Positions 41,775 through 57,342 of a DNA stretch of 64,000 nt are shown piece by piece. Within the stretch, counting starts at the first letter, position 1. Every line of letters begins with the position of its first letter. Under the pieces are notes generated by a model, which saw only the letters and a program-made list of their open reading frames with translations, did not search any database and was not told the DNA's origin. Origin of the DNA: Brachybacterium sp. P6-10-X1 (GTDB lineage Bacteria; Actinomycetota; Actinomycetes; Actinomycetales; Dermabacteraceae); the NCBI RefSeq assembly GCF_001969445.1, contig NZ_CP017297.1:1178001-1242000 (forward strand). Direction: 5' to 3'. The position numbers were made by a program, and so were the translations under genes.

Positions 41775-43814
41775 ATGTCCCCGACCACTGACCGCACCGG
41801 GCTGGAGGGCGGCGTGGGCCGCATCCCGATCATGGACGTCCGCCCCGTCGTCGACGGCGGCCGCTTCCCGGCCTCCTGCGTCGAGGGCGAGACGATCACC
41901 ATCGGCGCCAACGCCTTCCGTGAAGGGCACGACGCGATGGGTGTCCAGGCCGTGCTCGCCGATCCCGAGGGCGGGGAGCAGCGGGTGCCGCTGACGTCGA
42001 CGAATCCGGGCCTCGACCTCTGGGCTGCGACGGTGCGACCCGGGAGGACCGGCCACTGGTCCTTCCGGATCGAGGCGTTCTCCGCCCCCTACGACACCTG
42101 GGCCCGCACCGCCGAGGTGAAGATCCCCGCAGGGATCGACGTCGACCTGGTGTGCGCCGAGGGAGCGAAGGTGCTGGCCCGCGTGCTGGCCGAGATCGAG
42201 GACGGGAGCCGCCCCCGCACCGACGGGCCCGTGGTGCAGGCGGCGCTGGATTCGCTGCGCGCCCCCGGGCTCCCTGCCGCCGCCCGGGTCGCCCCCGCCC
42301 TGGCCGCGGATCTGCGCGCGCTGCTCGCCCTGCGCCCCCTGCGCGAGGGCGTCACGGTCTCGGGCCCGTACCGGCTGGTCGTGCACCGCCGCCGAGCCCT
42401 GTACGGCTCCTGGTACGAATTCTTCCCGCGCTCGGAGGGAGCGCGCTTCGATCCCCAGCAGGGCTGGGTCTCCGGCACCCTCCGCACCGCCGCCAGGTCG
42501 CTGGACCGCATCGCGGACATGGGCTTCGACGTGGCGTACCTGACGCCGATCCACCCGATCGGCACCACGTTCCGCAAGGGCCGCAACAACACCCTGGACC
42601 CGCAGCCGGGCGATCCCGGCTCCCCCTACGCGATCGGATCGCCCGAGGGCGGTCACGACGCGATCCATCCCGACCTGGGCACGATGGAGGACTTCGACGC
42701 CTTCGTGACCCGGGCCCGCGAGCTGGATCTGGAGGTGGCGCTCGACGTCGCCCTGCAATGCTCCCCCGACCACCCCTGGGTCACCGAGCACCCCGAATGG
42801 TTCACGGTCCGTGCCGACGGCACCATCGCCTACGCCGAGAACCCGCCGAAGAAGTACCAGGACATCTACCCCCTCAGCTTCGAGTCCGACTACGAGGGCC
42901 TGTACGCGGCGATCCGGGACCTGCTCGAGCACTGGGTCGCCCACGGGGTGACCCTGTTCCGCATCGACAACCCCCACACCAAACCGGTGCGGTTCTGGGA
43001 GGAGCTGCTGGCCGAGTTCGACCGGAAGCACCCCGAGGTCGTCTTCCTCGCCGAGGCGTTCACCCGTCCCACGATGATGCACACTCTGGGCAAGGTCGGC
43101 TACCACCAGAGCTACACCTACTTCACCTGGCGCGAGAGCGCGGCGGAGCTGCGGGAGTACCTCGAGGAGCTGGTGGAGGCCGCCCCCTACATGCGGCCCA
43201 GCTTCTGGCCGACCACCCATGACATCCTCACCCCGTTCATGACCTCCGGGGGCCGACGGGCCTTCGTGCTGCGCGCGATCCTCGCGGCCACGCTCGTGCC
43301 CACCTGGGGCATCTACACCGGGTACGAGCTCGTCGAGGACGTCCCCCGGCCCGGGGCGCAGGAGCAGATCGACAACGAGAAGTACGAGTACAAGCCGCGC
43401 GATTTCACCGGTGCCCTCACCGCCGGCACCAGCCTCGAGCCGCTGCTGGGCGACCTCAACCGGATCCGGCGCGCGCACCCGGCGCTGCAGACGCTGACCA
43501 CGATCCGATTCCACGAGACCGATGACGAGCAGGTGCTGGCCTTCTCCAAGCACCTCGACGCCACCGCCAGCGGCACCGGCGCTCCGGACACGGTGCTGGT
43601 CATCTCCGTGACCGCGCACGACCGGGACGCCTGGACCACGGTCCACCTGGACCTTCCCGCCCTCGGCCTGGACGCGGAGACGCACACCGCCTTCGAGGTC
43701 GAGGACCTGCTGACCGGCGAGCGGTTCACCTGGGGCAGCGAGCCCTACGTCATCCTCAGCGCGACCGACCGACCCGCCCACGTGCTGCGGATCATCCATC
43801 CCGAGGAGAGCTGA
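41775..43814 (+). CDS. glgE: Alpha-1,4-glucan:maltose-1-phosphate maltosyltransferase
   Basis: This 679-residue GH13_3 enzyme transfers maltosyl units from maltose-1-phosphate to alpha-glucans. The characteristic start GRIPIMDVRPVVDGGRFP is at about residues 14-31. The barrel contains FDVAYLTPIHPIG, FRIDNPHTKP (nucleophile Asp), VFLAEAFTRP (acid/base Glu) and SFWPTTHDIL (third Asp). AGGAGAGG precedes the ATG. glgB follows after one base, so chain extension and branching are coupled. The maltose-1-phosphate source (TreS/Mak or GlgM) is not in this window. Confidence 0.95.
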   Translation: MSPTTDRTGLEGGVGRIPIMDVRPVVDGGRFPASCVEGETITIGANAFREGHDAMGVQAVLADPEGGEQRVPLTSTNPGLDLWAATVRPGRTGHWSFRIEAFSAPYDTWARTAEVKIPAGIDVDLVCAEGAKVLARVLAEIEDGSRPRTDGPVVQAALDSLRAPGLPAAARVAPALAADLRALLALRPLREGVTVSGPYRLVVHRRRALYGSWYEFFPRSEGARFDPQQGWVSGTLRTAARSLDRIADMGFDVAYLTPIHPIGTTFRKGRNNTLDPQPGDPGSPYAIGSPEGGHDAIHPDLGTMEDFDAFVTRARELDLEVALDVALQCSPDHPWVTEHPEWFTVRADGTIAYAENPPKKYQDIYPLSFESDYEGLYAAIRDLLEHWVAHGVTLFRIDNPHTKPVRFWEELLAEFDRKHPEVVFLAEAFTRPTMMHTLGKVGYHQSYTYFTWRESAAELREYLEELVEAAPYMRPSFWPTTHDILTPFMTSGGRRAFVLRAILAATLVPTWGIYTGYELVEDVPRPGAQEQIDNEKYEYKPRDFTGALTAGTSLEPLLGDLNRIRRAHPALQTLTTIRFHETDDEQVLAFSKHLDATASGTGAPDTVLVISVTAHDRDAWTTVHLDLPALGLDAETHTAFEVEDLLTGERFTWGSEPYVILSATDRPAHVLRIIHPEES

Positions 43815-43815
43815 C

Positions 43816-46122
<2,307 letters not shown>

Positions 46123-46164
46123 ACGCCCCGCCCAGTCAGGCCGCGCACCGCGTGCGGGGTGCAG

Positions 46165-46187
46165 GGCGCCGCCCACGGCACGGCGCC
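46165..46187. terminator. Possible terminator hairpin between glgB and the thioredoxin-like gene
   Basis: A 7-bp perfect stem (46165-46171 with 46181-46187, GGCGCCG and its complement) and a 9-nt loop lie in the 93-bp gap between convergent gene ends. The stem is short and has no T run, so the call is weak. Confidence 0.35.
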
Positions 46188-46215
46188 GCACCGCCGCCCA
46201 CCCGGCCCGGAGACC

Positions 46216-47121
46216 TCAGAACAGAAGGTTCGCCAGGCGCTTGCGGGCGGCGGCGACGCGCGGGTCCCCGGGCCCCGCCACCTCGAACAGGTCCAGCAGC
46301 CGGGCGCGGATCGCGTCCTTCGTCTCCTGGTCGGCGCCGCGCAGGTGATCGAGCAGCCGGGTGAAGGCGTCGTCGACGTGACCGCCGAGCATGTCGAGAT
46401 CGGCGACCCTCAGCTGGGCGTCCAGATCCGCCGGGCGCTGCGCGGCGTCCTGACGGACAGTGTCCGCGTCCATGTCCTGGGTGCGCTGCATGAGGGAGAC
46501 CGCGGCCAGTCCGGACTTCGCCTCGGCGTCCGCCGGGGACTCGCGGAGCTGCTTCTCGTAGGCCGCGACCGCTCCGTCGAGATCGCCCTTCTCGATCGCC
46601 TCGTAGGCCTCGGCGATCAGCGGGGGCAGCGGCTCCTCGGCCGGCGCCTCCTGCTCGCCCTCGACCGCGGAGACCTCCATGCCCTGCTGTTTCGCGAGCT
46701 CGAGAACCTGCGTCATCAGGTTGTCGACCTCCGCGTCGGGCAGCACCGACTGCACGATGGGCTGGATCTGGCCGAGGATCAGCAGCAGCAGGGTGGGCAG
46801 CTGCTGGACGCGAAGGGCCGCGGCCACGCGCTGCTGGGTGTCGGCGTCGACGACCGCCAGGCGGACGGCGCCGCCCTGGGCATCGACGGCACGGCGCAGA
46901 GAGGCTAGGAACTGCTCGCTGTCCGGGACGCGCGAGCTGGTCACGAGCATCAGCGTCGGGACCGTCTGCGAGTCGGCGACCAGCTGCTCGAGACCCTGCT
47001 CGGTGACGGCCACCTCGTGCGCGGAGGTCGCGCCCGCACCGGCGGACTGCCCGCCCCCGGGCCCGGCGTCGGCGGGCTGCTTGAGAGCGGCGAGATCGAT
47101 GATGCCGTACGGATCGGTCAC
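46216..47121 (-). CDS. Thioredoxin-like tetratricopeptide protein (YbbN/CnoX type)
   Basis: This 301-residue protein has an N-terminal thioredoxin-like fold (PTLMLVTSSRVPDSEQFLASL ... RVQQLPTLLLLILGQ, with a cis-Pro-like LPT). A C-terminal TPR half follows (AYEAIEKGDLDGAVAAYEKQLRE; VADLDMLGGHVDDAFTRLLD). The active-site CxxC is absent: SSRVPDSE stands in its place, so redox catalysis is unlikely. A holdase/co-chaperone role like YbbN is plausible. It starts at a GTG (47121) with AAGGAG 8 nt upstream. Confidence 0.85.
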   Translation of the reverse strand: MTDPYGIIDLAALKQPADAGPGGGQSAGAGATSAHEVAVTEQGLEQLVADSQTVPTLMLVTSSRVPDSEQFLASLRRAVDAQGGAVRLAVVDADTQQRVAAALRVQQLPTLLLLILGQIQPIVQSVLPDAEVDNLMTQVLELAKQQGMEVSAVEGEQEAPAEEPLPPLIAEAYEAIEKGDLDGAVAAYEKQLRESPADAEAKSGLAAVSLMQRTQDMDADTVRQDAAQRPADLDAQLRVADLDMLGGHVDDAFTRLLDHLRGADQETKDAIRARLLDLFEVAGPGDPRVAAARKRLANLLF

Positions 47122-47217
47122 AGGTGAACTCCTTCGACGAGGTCGGGACGCGGACAGTCTAGGGAGTCCGCGACGATGGTGCGGGCCCTCCTCGGCGGTC
47201 GAGGGCGCCGACCGAGG

Positions 47218-48306
47218 TCACTCCCCGGTGACCGTGAGGGTGGTCAGGCTCGCGCCGATCGGCTGGATGGCGGCGTCGGCGCCGTGCGCCGGGATGTACA
47301 GCGCGACGTGGGTGCCGTAGGTGCGGATGTACTCGTCGGTGAACTCCCGGGTGCCGGCCACCTCGGTGTACTGGTTGTCCTCCGTGTAGCGCATGGTCGC
47401 GCCGTCCTTGACGGTCACCGTGCGCGTCGACTTCAACGTCCCCATCACGATCGCTCCGCCGTCGTCGGTGCGCAGACCCACGAACTCCTTGTCGTGGACG
47501 GCGTAGGTCTCGCGGATGGTCGCGGCCTCGTCCTTCTCCACGCCGGCGTTCAGATCCTTGCGCTCACCCTGGATCTGTTCGTGGCGCGTGGTCTTGAAGG
47601 GATCGTCGGCGATCACGTCGTCCGGGTCGGCCTTGTCCCCGTCGGTGAGGACCTTCGCGTACAGCTCCAGGGCCTTCGCAGGGGTCATCAGCAGGTCATC
47701 GGTGTCGGCCGCGACGTTCTCGGCGCCCACCCGCGCATCGGACACGCTCGGCATCTCGATGCCGCCCAGCTGCCGCGCCCACCCCCACGAGGTGTAGGGC
47801 GACTGGGCATCGACCTGCTGCAGGGCGACGAAGTGGCGCACCCCCTCCTGCTCCGGATCCTGCACCAGCGCGATCGAGGAGCGCGGGAACCCGGCCGTGA
47901 CCGTGGTGAGGGGAACGGCCAGTTCAGGCCCGGGGGCGTCGAGGTAGTCCCTCCACGCGTCGACCTTCTCGATCATCGCGTAGGCGGCCTTGCGGAAGTG
48001 CACCGCGGAGCCGGACACCCGCGGCGCGAGCTCCTCCGACGCCAGGGCCTTGTCGGCTTCCGCCACGTCGGCGTTGACCTCGCTGACGACGGTGGTCAGC
48101 TGCTCGGTGGTGTTCACCGGGGTCGGTTCGGCGGCCTCCGGGCCCTTCGGAGGCGCCGGAGGCGGCTCGGGATCGGAGCCGCAGGCGGCGAGGACGCCGC
48201 CGGCGAGCAGGGATCCCGCACCGATCAGGAGGCCGCGGCGGGCGACGGGTCGGCTGGTCATCTGGTGGTCCTTCCACGCGGTGCGGGGCAGTCTCCGGGT
48301 GCTCAT
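47218..48306 (-). CDS. Putative lipoprotein of unknown function
   Basis: This 362-residue protein has an Arg-Arg-containing signal ([19 protein letters not shown]) and lipobox LAAC ending at about residue 42, followed by a Pro/Glu-rich linker. The mature domain is largely helical then beta and ends in a basic, hydrophobic C-terminus. The ATG at 48306 overlaps the upstream stop by 4 bp and has GGAGGGG upstream; a Met at codon 16 (48261) would give a more usual signal length. It pairs with the exported membrane protein encoded before it. No family is recognised. Confidence 0.72.
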   Translation of the reverse strand: MSTRRLPRTAWKDHQMTSRPVARRGLLIGAGSLLAGGVLAACGSDPEPPPAPPKGPEAAEPTPVNTTEQLTTVVSEVNADVAEADKALASEELAPRVSGSAVHFRKAAYAMIEKVDAWRDYLDAPGPELAVPLTTVTAGFPRSSIALVQDPEQEGVRHFVALQQVDAQSPYTSWGWARQLGGIEMPSVSDARVGAENVAADTDDLLMTPAKALELYAKVLTDGDKADPDDVIADDPFKTTRHEQIQGERKDLNAGVEKDEAATIRETYAVHDKEFVGLRTDDGGAIVMGTLKSTRTVTVKDGATMRYTEDNQYTEVAGTREFTDEYIRTYGTHVALYIPAHGADAAIQPIGASLTTLTVTGE

Positions 48307-49433
48307 CGCCCCTCCTCGCGGTGGGGGCCGCTCCCGTCGGTCGGCGTCTCGCCGTCCTCCGGGTCCTGGGCTGTGGCCGAGTCCTCGACGCTCCGCGTCT
48401 CGTCGTCGGGATTCTCCGCCTCCTCGGCCGTCACGCCCGCACCGGTGGGCTCGTCCTCGATCGCGTCGAGGGTCTCGGTGTCGTCCTCGGCGGCGGGAGC
48501 GAGGATCTCGGTCTCGGGCTCGTCGAGGTGCTCGTCAGCGGCTCCTGCGTCGTCATCGGCGTCCGCGTCATCAGCGGTCTCCGCGACATCGGCGGAGTCC
48601 GCGGCGACGGCCGTGCCCTCGTCGTCGCTGACAGGATCGACCTCCCCGGGACCGGCGGCGTCCTCGTCGAGATCGGAGGGGTCGGCGACCGCGGCGGAGG
48701 GGGCCTCGCCCTCGACCTCCCCGGCGGCGACCTGCCCGGCGGCGGCGTCCCCGGCGGCGACGTCCTCGTCCTCGGTCTCGAGCAGCTCCCCCTCCTCGCC
48801 CTCGTCGCGGCGGCGACCTCCGATGGAGACCACGAGCAGCACCAGGCCGATGACGGCGATCGCCGCACCCCCGGCGTAGGCGTAGGGCACCCATGCGTTC
48901 TCATCGTCCACGGGCCAGGTGATCGAGACGGACTCGGCACCGGGCTCGGTGCCGTCGGTGACGATCAGCAGGGCACGGTAGACCTGCTTGTTCTCCCCGG
49001 TCTCCCCGGCGGCGAAGTCCTCGATGTCGAACGTGTAGGGCGACGGCTTCGTCTCGACGGTGCGCCACAGGTCGGAGCCGGTGGGATCGTTCAGCTCGGT
49101 CGCCCCGTCGGGGTGGATCTCCTTCGTGCTCAGCGTGGTCCAGTCGCTCGCCCCGGTGATGCGGGTGTACCGGGCGTCCTCGAGGTAGGCCTCGATGTCG
49201 CTGTTGTCGGCGGTGATCAGCGAGACGTCCGAGGCGCCCTCGATGGTCACCTCGCCCTCCATGCCGCCGACGTACAGCACGCCCGGGTCGATGACCACGG
49301 CAGGACCAGGATCATCGAGCTCGACCGTCGCGGTGGTCTCGGCGGCCGGGGCCCAGGTGGTCTCGCCGAGGCGGCCCAGCACCAGTCCGATCAGTCCGAT
49401 CAGGACCAGGAGCACGGCGAGGAGTCGTTTCAC
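48303..49433 (-). CDS. Exported single-pass membrane protein with acidic cytoplasmic tail
   Basis: This 376-residue protein has a signal-type N-terminal helix ([20 protein letters not shown]). An extracellular beta-rich domain (~25-185) includes [22 protein letters not shown] second helix ([21 protein letters not shown], about 190-210) leads to a ~160-residue tail of Glu/Asp/Ala repeats beginning [18 protein letters not shown]. The basic RRR after the helix suggests the tail is cytoplasmic. It starts at GTG (49433) with only a weak AAAGAA upstream. Translation is coupled to the lipoprotein gene. Function is unknown; a signal-receiving or scaffold pair is one possibility. Confidence 0.72.
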   Translation of the reverse strand: MKRLLAVLLVLIGLIGLVLGRLGETTWAPAAETTATVELDDPGPAVVIDPGVLYVGGMEGEVTIEGASDVSLITADNSDIEAYLEDARYTRITGASDWTTLSTKEIHPDGATELNDPTGSDLWRTVETKPSPYTFDIEDFAAGETGENKQVYRALLIVTDGTEPGAESVSITWPVDDENAWVPYAYAGGAAIAVIGLVLLVVSIGGRRRDEGEEGELLETEDEDVAAGDAAAGQVAAGEVEGEAPSAAVADPSDLDEDAAGPGEVDPVSDDEGTAVAADSADVAETADDADADDDAGAADEHLDEPETEILAPAAEDDTETLDAIEDEPTGAGVTAEEAENPDDETRSVEDSATAQDPEDGETPTDGSGPHREEGR

Positions 49434-49595
49434 GATGGGTTCTTTCGGTCGGAGGGCCCCGCACGGGCCCGAGCGGGTGACCTCCCCACGATAGGGCGGG
49501 GCCTCATCACGCGACAGGGGCGCGTGACCATGTGCACCCAGGTGAAGGGATTCTCATCCTCATCTCATGAACGGCCCCGGGACCCCTCGGTGCCG

Positions 49596-49601
49596 TACCC
49601 T
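49596..49601 (+). promoter_or_regulatory. Candidate -10 box of nucS
   Basis: TACCCT lies 6 nt before the GTG at 49608 and there is no Shine-Dalgarno, consistent with leaderless nucS mRNA. Confidence 0.45.
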
Positions 49602-49607
49602 GGCCGG

Positions 49608-50315
49608 GTGCGTCTCGTCGTTGCCCGTTGTTCCGTCGACTACACCGGTCGGCTCACCGCTCATCTCCCGCTGGCTCCGCGCCTGCTGATCGTCAAGGCC
49701 GACGGCAGCGTGCTGATCCACTCCGACGGCGGCAGTTACAAGCCCCTGAACTGGATGAGTCCGCCGTGCACGCTGCGCACCTCGACCCGCAGCGCCGACG
49801 AGGCGGCCGAGGATCCCGAGGGCGCGTGGATCGAGCAGTGGGACGTGGTCCACGACAAGTCCGGCGACCGCCTGCGGGTGCGGGTCCACGAGACCATCGA
49901 GGACACCAGCCATGAGCTCGGCGTCGACCCCGGGCTGCAGAAGGACGGCATCGAGGCGCATCTGCAGGCCCTGCTCGCCCAGAACATCGAGACCCTGGGC
50001 GACGGCTGGTCGCTGGTGCGCCGTGAGTACGGCACCGCGATCGGCCCGGTCGACATCCTGGCCCGCGACGCCGACGGCGGCTCCGTGGCCGTCGAGATCA
50101 AGCGGCGCGGGGAGATCGACGGCGTCGAACAGCTCACCCGCTACCTCGAGCTGCTCAATCGCGACCCCCTGCTCGCCCCGGTGCGCGGGATCTTCGCGGC
50201 CCAGGCCATCAAGCCGCAGGCCCGGGTGCTCGCGGGTGATCGCGGCATCGACTGCGTGACGCTGGACTACGACGCCCTGCGCGGGATCGACGACGTCGAC
50301 TCCCGCCTGTTCTGA
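49608..50315 (+). CDS. nucS: Mismatch-specific endonuclease NucS/EndoMS
   Basis: This 235-residue nuclease carries out the non-canonical mismatch repair of actinobacteria and archaea that lack MutS/MutL. The N-terminal DNA-binding/dimerisation half begins [16 protein letters not shown]. The C-terminal restriction-like fold shows [20 protein letters not shown] (catalytic Asp and the E-x-K pair) and [15 protein letters not shown]. Start at GTG 49608 matches the conserved N-terminus; the frame is open far upstream without homology. It is followed by nagA after 20 nt. Confidence 0.93.
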   Translation: MRLVVARCSVDYTGRLTAHLPLAPRLLIVKADGSVLIHSDGGSYKPLNWMSPPCTLRTSTRSADEAAEDPEGAWIEQWDVVHDKSGDRLRVRVHETIEDTSHELGVDPGLQKDGIEAHLQALLAQNIETLGDGWSLVRREYGTAIGPVDILARDADGGSVAVEIKRRGEIDGVEQLTRYLELLNRDPLLAPVRGIFAAQAIKPQARVLAGDRGIDCVTLDYDALRGIDDVDSRLF

Positions 50316-50335
50316 TCCCTTCGCCAGGAGCTCCC

Positions 50336-51571
50336 ATGCCCGCCGCCGCGACCTCGGACCACTCCCCCGCCCCACTGCCCGTCGACCTCGCGCTGCACGG
50401 GACCGCGGTGCTCGAGCAGGGGGTGGTGCCGGGAGCCCTGGTGCTCATCGCCGGCGGGCACGTGATCTGGTCCGGGACCGCTGCGGCGGCGCCGTCCCAC
50501 GCGGCCGCGAAGACTCTCACGCACGACGGGCTGATCCTGCCGGGGCTGGTGGACCTCCACTGCCACGGGGGCGGCGGAGTCTCCTTCCCGGACTCCTCCA
50601 CCGCCCAGGAGATGCTCACCGCGGTGCACGAGCATCGCCGCCACGGCACCACCTCGCTGGTCGCCTCCCTGGTCACGGCGGACGTCGAGACGCTGCGGCA
50701 GCGCGTGGGGGACCTCGCGCGGCTCCACGACACCGACGAGATCGCCGCGATCCACCTCGAAGGGCCCTTCATCTCGGCGGCTCGCCGCGGCGCCCAGAAC
50801 CCGGAGCACATCATCGGCGGGGACGGGGACCTGGTGCGGGAGCTCGCCCTGCTCGCCGGTGGGGCGCTGGGGACCATGACCGTCGCCCCCGAGGCGGACG
50901 GCGCCGAGGACGTCCTCCGGGCCCTCGCCGAGGTCGGGGCCGTCCCCTCTCTCGGCCACACCGACGGCTCGAGCACCCAGATGACCGAGGCCGTCGACCA
51001 GGCGCGCACCCTGCTGCGCCGGGAGCACGGCCGCTCCCCGCGCCCCACCGCTACGCACCTGTTCAACGGGATGCGTCCGATCCACCACCGCGACCCGGGC
51101 CCCGCCTTCGCCGCGCTCGACGCCGCCGCCCGAGGACGGCTCGTGGTCGAGGTGATCGCCGACGGGGTGCACCTGGACGCCCGGACCGTGGCGCACGTCT
51201 TCTCCGTCGCCGCGGAGGACTCCGTGGTGCTGGTGACGGACGCGATGGCCGCCGCCGGGATGCCGGACGGACAGTACCGGCTGGGAGCGCTGGACGTCAC
51301 CGTCGAGGCGGGCGTCGCCACTCTGACCGGCGGCACCTCGATCGCCGGGGGAACGGCCCATCTGCTCGACGTGGTGCGCCATGCCGTGCGTGAGGCCGGG
51401 GTCGATCTGGTCCGGGCGGTGCGCGCGGCCTCCGCGGTGCCCGCCGCGGTCCTGGGGATGCAGGATCGGGTCGGGTCGCTCGCCCCCGGGTGTCGTGGTG
51501 ACGCAGTGCTCGTGGATGATCAGCTTCGCCCCGTCACGGTGCTGCGGGGCGGCCGGGTCGTCGAGCCCTGA
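50336..51571 (+). CDS. nagA: N-acetylglucosamine-6-phosphate deacetylase
   Basis: This 411-residue amidohydrolase removes acetate from GlcNAc-6-phosphate in amino-sugar and cell-wall recycling. Metal and active-site motifs are VDLHCHGGGG (about 73-82), AIHLEGPFIS (Glu), PSLGHTDGSS, THLFNGMRPIHHRDPG and VLVTDAMAAAGMPDG (catalytic Asp). Length and motifs match NagA. AGGAG lies just before the ATG. nagB or a GlcNAc transporter is not nearby, so its link to nucS is probably positional. It converges on DUF2550 with a 21-bp gap and no hairpin. Confidence 0.92.
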   Translation: MPAAATSDHSPAPLPVDLALHGTAVLEQGVVPGALVLIAGGHVIWSGTAAAAPSHAAAKTLTHDGLILPGLVDLHCHGGGGVSFPDSSTAQEMLTAVHEHRRHGTTSLVASLVTADVETLRQRVGDLARLHDTDEIAAIHLEGPFISAARRGAQNPEHIIGGDGDLVRELALLAGGALGTMTVAPEADGAEDVLRALAEVGAVPSLGHTDGSSTQMTEAVDQARTLLRREHGRSPRPTATHLFNGMRPIHHRDPGPAFAALDAAARGRLVVEVIADGVHLDARTVAHVFSVAAEDSVVLVTDAMAAAGMPDGQYRLGALDVTVEAGVATLTGGTSIAGGTAHLLDVVRHAVREAGVDLVRAVRAASAVPAAVLGMQDRVGSLAPGCRGDAVLVDDQLRPVTVLRGGRVVEP

Positions 51572-51592
51572 GACGGCCGCGAGCTCCGGGGC

Positions 51593-52033
51593 TCAGTCGG
51601 CGTCCCCCATGACCAGGCCGGTCGGCGCCGCCTCGATCCAGGAATTCAGCGCGGCCCCGGAGACCAGGTCGACCGTCGCCAGGATGGTGCGGTCACCGCG
51701 CAGGGAGAACTCCACGAGATAGGAATCCTCCTCGCCCTCGATCCGGGCGGGCAGCCGACGTCGGGCGACGTCGAGGATCTGGGACCGGCGGATGATCACC
51801 TCGGGACGCAGCCGCAGCGAGAACGCGCGGAACCAGCGCAGCCGGTCGGTGCCGAAGCGCATCTGCCCGTGCTGCCAGCTCGAGCCGCCCACCAGGCCGC
51901 GGCGCTGGAGCGAGCACTCGAAGGCGCCGCGCTGGCGTGCCAGCACCACCTGGCGGCCCACCACCACCAGCGCCAGGACGAGAACGAACATCCCGATCCC
52001 CAGGACGAGGATCGGGATGTTCAGGTGGGCCAT
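51593..52033 (-). CDS. DUF2550 membrane protein
   Basis: This 146-residue protein has one N-terminal membrane helix (ILVLGIGMFVLVLALVVVG, about 8-26) and a cytoplasmic beta-rich domain beginning RGAFECSLQRRG and including GGSSWQHGQMRFGTDRLRWFR. This is the typical DUF2550 protein found immediately after atpC in actinobacteria. It lies 18 nt beyond atpC, so it is probably transcribed with the ATP synthase operon. Function is unknown. Confidence 0.85.
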   Translation of the reverse strand: MAHLNIPILVLGIGMFVLVLALVVVGRQVVLARQRGAFECSLQRRGLVGGSSWQHGQMRFGTDRLRWFRAFSLRLRPEVIIRRSQILDVARRRLPARIEGEEDSYLVEFSLRGDRTILATVDLVSGAALNSWIEAAPTGLVMGDAD

Positions 52034-52051
52034 GGACGGACCGTACTCGGC

Positions 52052-54739
<2,688 letters not shown>

Positions 54740-54811
54740 GTCTCTCCTCGTACGTGGCGTGAAACCGGCGTCCGCCGTGCCCGCCCGCGGGGTGCGGGCA
54801 CGGTGTTCGGA

Positions 54812-56434
54812 TCAGCCGCGAACGATGGTCTCCTGGTCGATCTCCTCGTCCTCCAGGCTCTCGGCGACGTCGTTGATGGCCGTCTTGCCCTTACCGGCGA
54901 GGAAGTCCTTCTTGACCTCGTCGAGGATCGCGCTCAGCTCCTCCTCGGTGGCCGACTCGAACTTGCCCGAGGTGCGGATCGCCTCGAGCACACCGCCGTT
55001 GTGGCGCAGGTGCTCCAGGAGGTGCTCCTCGAAGTCGCGCACGTCCTCGACCTCGATGTCGTCGAACTTGCCCTTCGTGCCGCCCCAGATCGAGACGACC
55101 TCCTCCTCCATCGGGAAGGGAGAGGACTGGCCCTGCTTGAGCAGCTCCATCAGACGGGCGCCGCGGTTGAGCTGCTGCTTGGACGCGGAGTCCAGGTCGG
55201 AGGCGAACATCGCGAAGGCCTCGAGGTCGCGGTACTGCGCGAGGTCGATCTTCAGCGTGCCCGAGACGGACTTCATGGCCTTCGTCTGCGCCGAGCCGCC
55301 CACGCGGGAGACCGAGACGCCGACGTCGACCGCGGGACGCTGGTTCGCGTTGAACAGGTCCGACTGCAGGAAGCACTGGCCATCGGTGATCGAGATGACG
55401 TTGGTCGGGATGTAGGCCGAGACGTCGTTGGCCTTGGTCTCGATGATCGGCAGGCCGGTCATCGAACCGCCGCCCATCTCGTCCGAGAGCTTCGCGCAGC
55501 GCTCGAGCAGGCGGGAGTGCAGGTAGAAGACGTCACCGGGGTAGGCCTCGCGGCCCGGCGGGCGGCGCAGCAGCAGCGACACCGCGCGGTACGCCTCGGC
55601 CTGCTTGGACAGGTCGTCGAAGACGATCAGGACGTGCTTGCCCTCGTACATCCAGTGCTGGCCGATGGCCGAGCCCGCGTAGGGCGCGATGTACTTGAAG
55701 CCGGCGGGGTCCGAGGCCGGGGCGGCGACGATGGTGGTGTACTCGAGCGCGCCCTCGGCCTCGAGGGTCGAGCGCACCGAGGCGATGGTCGACCCCTTCT
55801 GGCCGACCGCCACGTAGATGCAGCGCACCTGCTTGCTCGGGTCGCCGCTGGCCCAGTTGGCCTTCTGGTTCAAGATGGTGTCGAGCGCGAGGGTGGTCTT
55901 GCCGGTCTGGCGGTCACCGATGATCAGCTGGCGCTGGCCGCGGCCGATCGGGGTCATCGCGTCGATGGCCTTGATGCCGGTCTGCAGCGGCTCCTTGACG
56001 CTCTTGCGCTGCATGACGCTGGGGGCCTGGAGCTCGAGAGCGCGGCGGTCGACGGTCTCGATCGCCCCGAGGCCGTCGATGGCGGCGCCGGTGGGATCGA
56101 CCACGCGGCCCAGGTAGCCGTCGCCGACCGGGACGGAGAGCACCTCGCCGGTGCGGCGGACCTCCTGGCCCTCCTCGATGCCCCCGAACTCGCCGAGAAC
56201 CACGACGCCGATCTCGCGCAGTTCGAGGTTCAGCGCCAGGCCCAGCTCGCCGCCCTCGAAGCGGACCAGCTCGTTGGCCATAACGTTGGGCAGGCCCTCG
56301 ACGCGGGCGATGCCGTCGGCCGACTCGGTGACGCGGCCGATCTCCTCGCGGTCGGTGGTCTCTGCCTGGTAGGTGGACACGGCGGTGTCCAGGGCGTGCC
56401 GGATGTCCTCCGGGCGGATCGTGAGCTCAGCCAT
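54812..56434 (-). CDS. atpA: ATP synthase alpha subunit
   Basis: The 540-residue nucleotide-binding F1 subunit has P-loop [17 protein letters not shown] and the alpha signature [30 protein letters not shown] and [20 protein letters not shown] segments follow the family. The C-terminal ~25 residues are acidic and extend slightly past the minimal family end. The ATG at 56434 starts [15 protein letters not shown]; the frame is open upstream without family features. Confidence 0.97.
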   Translation of the reverse strand: MAELTIRPEDIRHALDTAVSTYQAETTDREEIGRVTESADGIARVEGLPNVMANELVRFEGGELGLALNLELREIGVVVLGEFGGIEEGQEVRRTGEVLSVPVGDGYLGRVVDPTGAAIDGLGAIETVDRRALELQAPSVMQRKSVKEPLQTGIKAIDAMTPIGRGQRQLIIGDRQTGKTTLALDTILNQKANWASGDPSKQVRCIYVAVGQKGSTIASVRSTLEAEGALEYTTIVAAPASDPAGFKYIAPYAGSAIGQHWMYEGKHVLIVFDDLSKQAEAYRAVSLLLRRPPGREAYPGDVFYLHSRLLERCAKLSDEMGGGSMTGLPIIETKANDVSAYIPTNVISITDGQCFLQSDLFNANQRPAVDVGVSVSRVGGSAQTKAMKSVSGTLKIDLAQYRDLEAFAMFASDLDSASKQQLNRGARLMELLKQGQSSPFPMEEEVVSIWGGTKGKFDDIEVEDVRDFEEHLLEHLRHNGGVLEAIRTSGKFESATEEELSAILDEVKKDFLAGKGKTAINDVAESLEDEEIDQETIVRG

Positions 56435-56517
56435 CGCGGTGCTTCGCTTCCTCTCGTGGTCCCGTCGCTGCGGGCGGTGATGTGTGGTGCTGGGGGCGGG
56501 TGCCGCGGCCGGGGCCG

Positions 56518-57333
56518 TCAGGACACCAGGTGGTCGCGGGCCTTCGCCAGGCGCGCGAGGACGGTTGCGTCGTAGAGGTCGTCCCCGACGTGGATCTTCA
56601 AGCCGCCCACGACATCCGGGTCGACCTCGAGGGCCATCTGGACCTCGCGGCCGTAGATGCCCGCGAGCACGGCGCCGAGGCGGGACTGCTGCGCCTCGTC
56701 GAGCGGCCGGGAGCTCTCGACGACCGCCAGGAGCCGACGGCGCTGCTCCGAGGCGAACTCCGCGAACTCGCGCACGCGGCGCGCGGGCTTGGCGTCCGTG
56801 CGACGCGAGACCGCTCGGACCGCGAGCGTGGAGGTGAGGGCGTGGGCCCGACCTCCGAGCAGGGAGCGGACCACGGTGCCGCGGGAGGCGGGATCCTGGC
56901 GCGCATCGTCGAACCTCGAGGACAGCTCGGGGCTGTCGTCGATCAGGCGGGAGAACTGGAACAGCTCCTCCTCGACCTGCGCGAGGGACCCCCCGCGCTC
57001 CGACTGCTCCAGCAGGGCGAGCACACCCAGCTGTTCGAGCGCATCGAGGATGTCCTCCTGCTCGGACCACCGGCGGCGCACGACCTCGAGGGCCAGGCCG
57101 AGGGCGGCGTCGCCGACCTTGCCGGTCAGCAGCGTCCGGACGGCCGTCTCCTTCATCTCGGCGTCACGACCGGAGTCGCTGAGCAGGCGCACGAGCTGAT
57201 TGCTGGAGTCGATCGCGTCCGCGATCGCGAACAGTTCGTCCGCGGTCGCTTCCAGCGGGAGCCCCTCCGTGGAGAAGACGGAGCGGGCCTGCTGGGCGAC
57301 CTCGGCGAACGAGGTGGAGGAAGTTCCTCGCAT
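56518..57333 (-). CDS. atpH: ATP synthase delta subunit
   Basis: This 271-residue OSCP-like stalk subunit joins F1 to the b subunit. The conserved C-terminal part shows [35 protein letters not shown]. At ~270 residues it is the long actinobacterial form with an extended N-terminal helical region, not the mycobacterial b-delta fusion. AAGGA overlaps the atpF stop and is best spaced for the ATG at 57333; a GTG just before it (57336) is less likely. Confidence 0.92.
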   Translation of the reverse strand: MRGTSSTSFAEVAQQARSVFSTEGLPLEATADELFAIADAIDSSNQLVRLLSDSGRDAEMKETAVRTLLTGKVGDAALGLALEVVRRRWSEQEDILDALEQLGVLALLEQSERGGSLAQVEEELFQFSRLIDDSPELSSRFDDARQDPASRGTVVRSLLGGRAHALTSTLAVRAVSRRTDAKPARRVREFAEFASEQRRRLLAVVESSRPLDEAQQSRLGAVLAGIYGREVQMALEVDPDVVGGLKIHVGDDLYDATVLARLAKARDHLVS

Positions 57334-57342
57334 CACTGGTCC

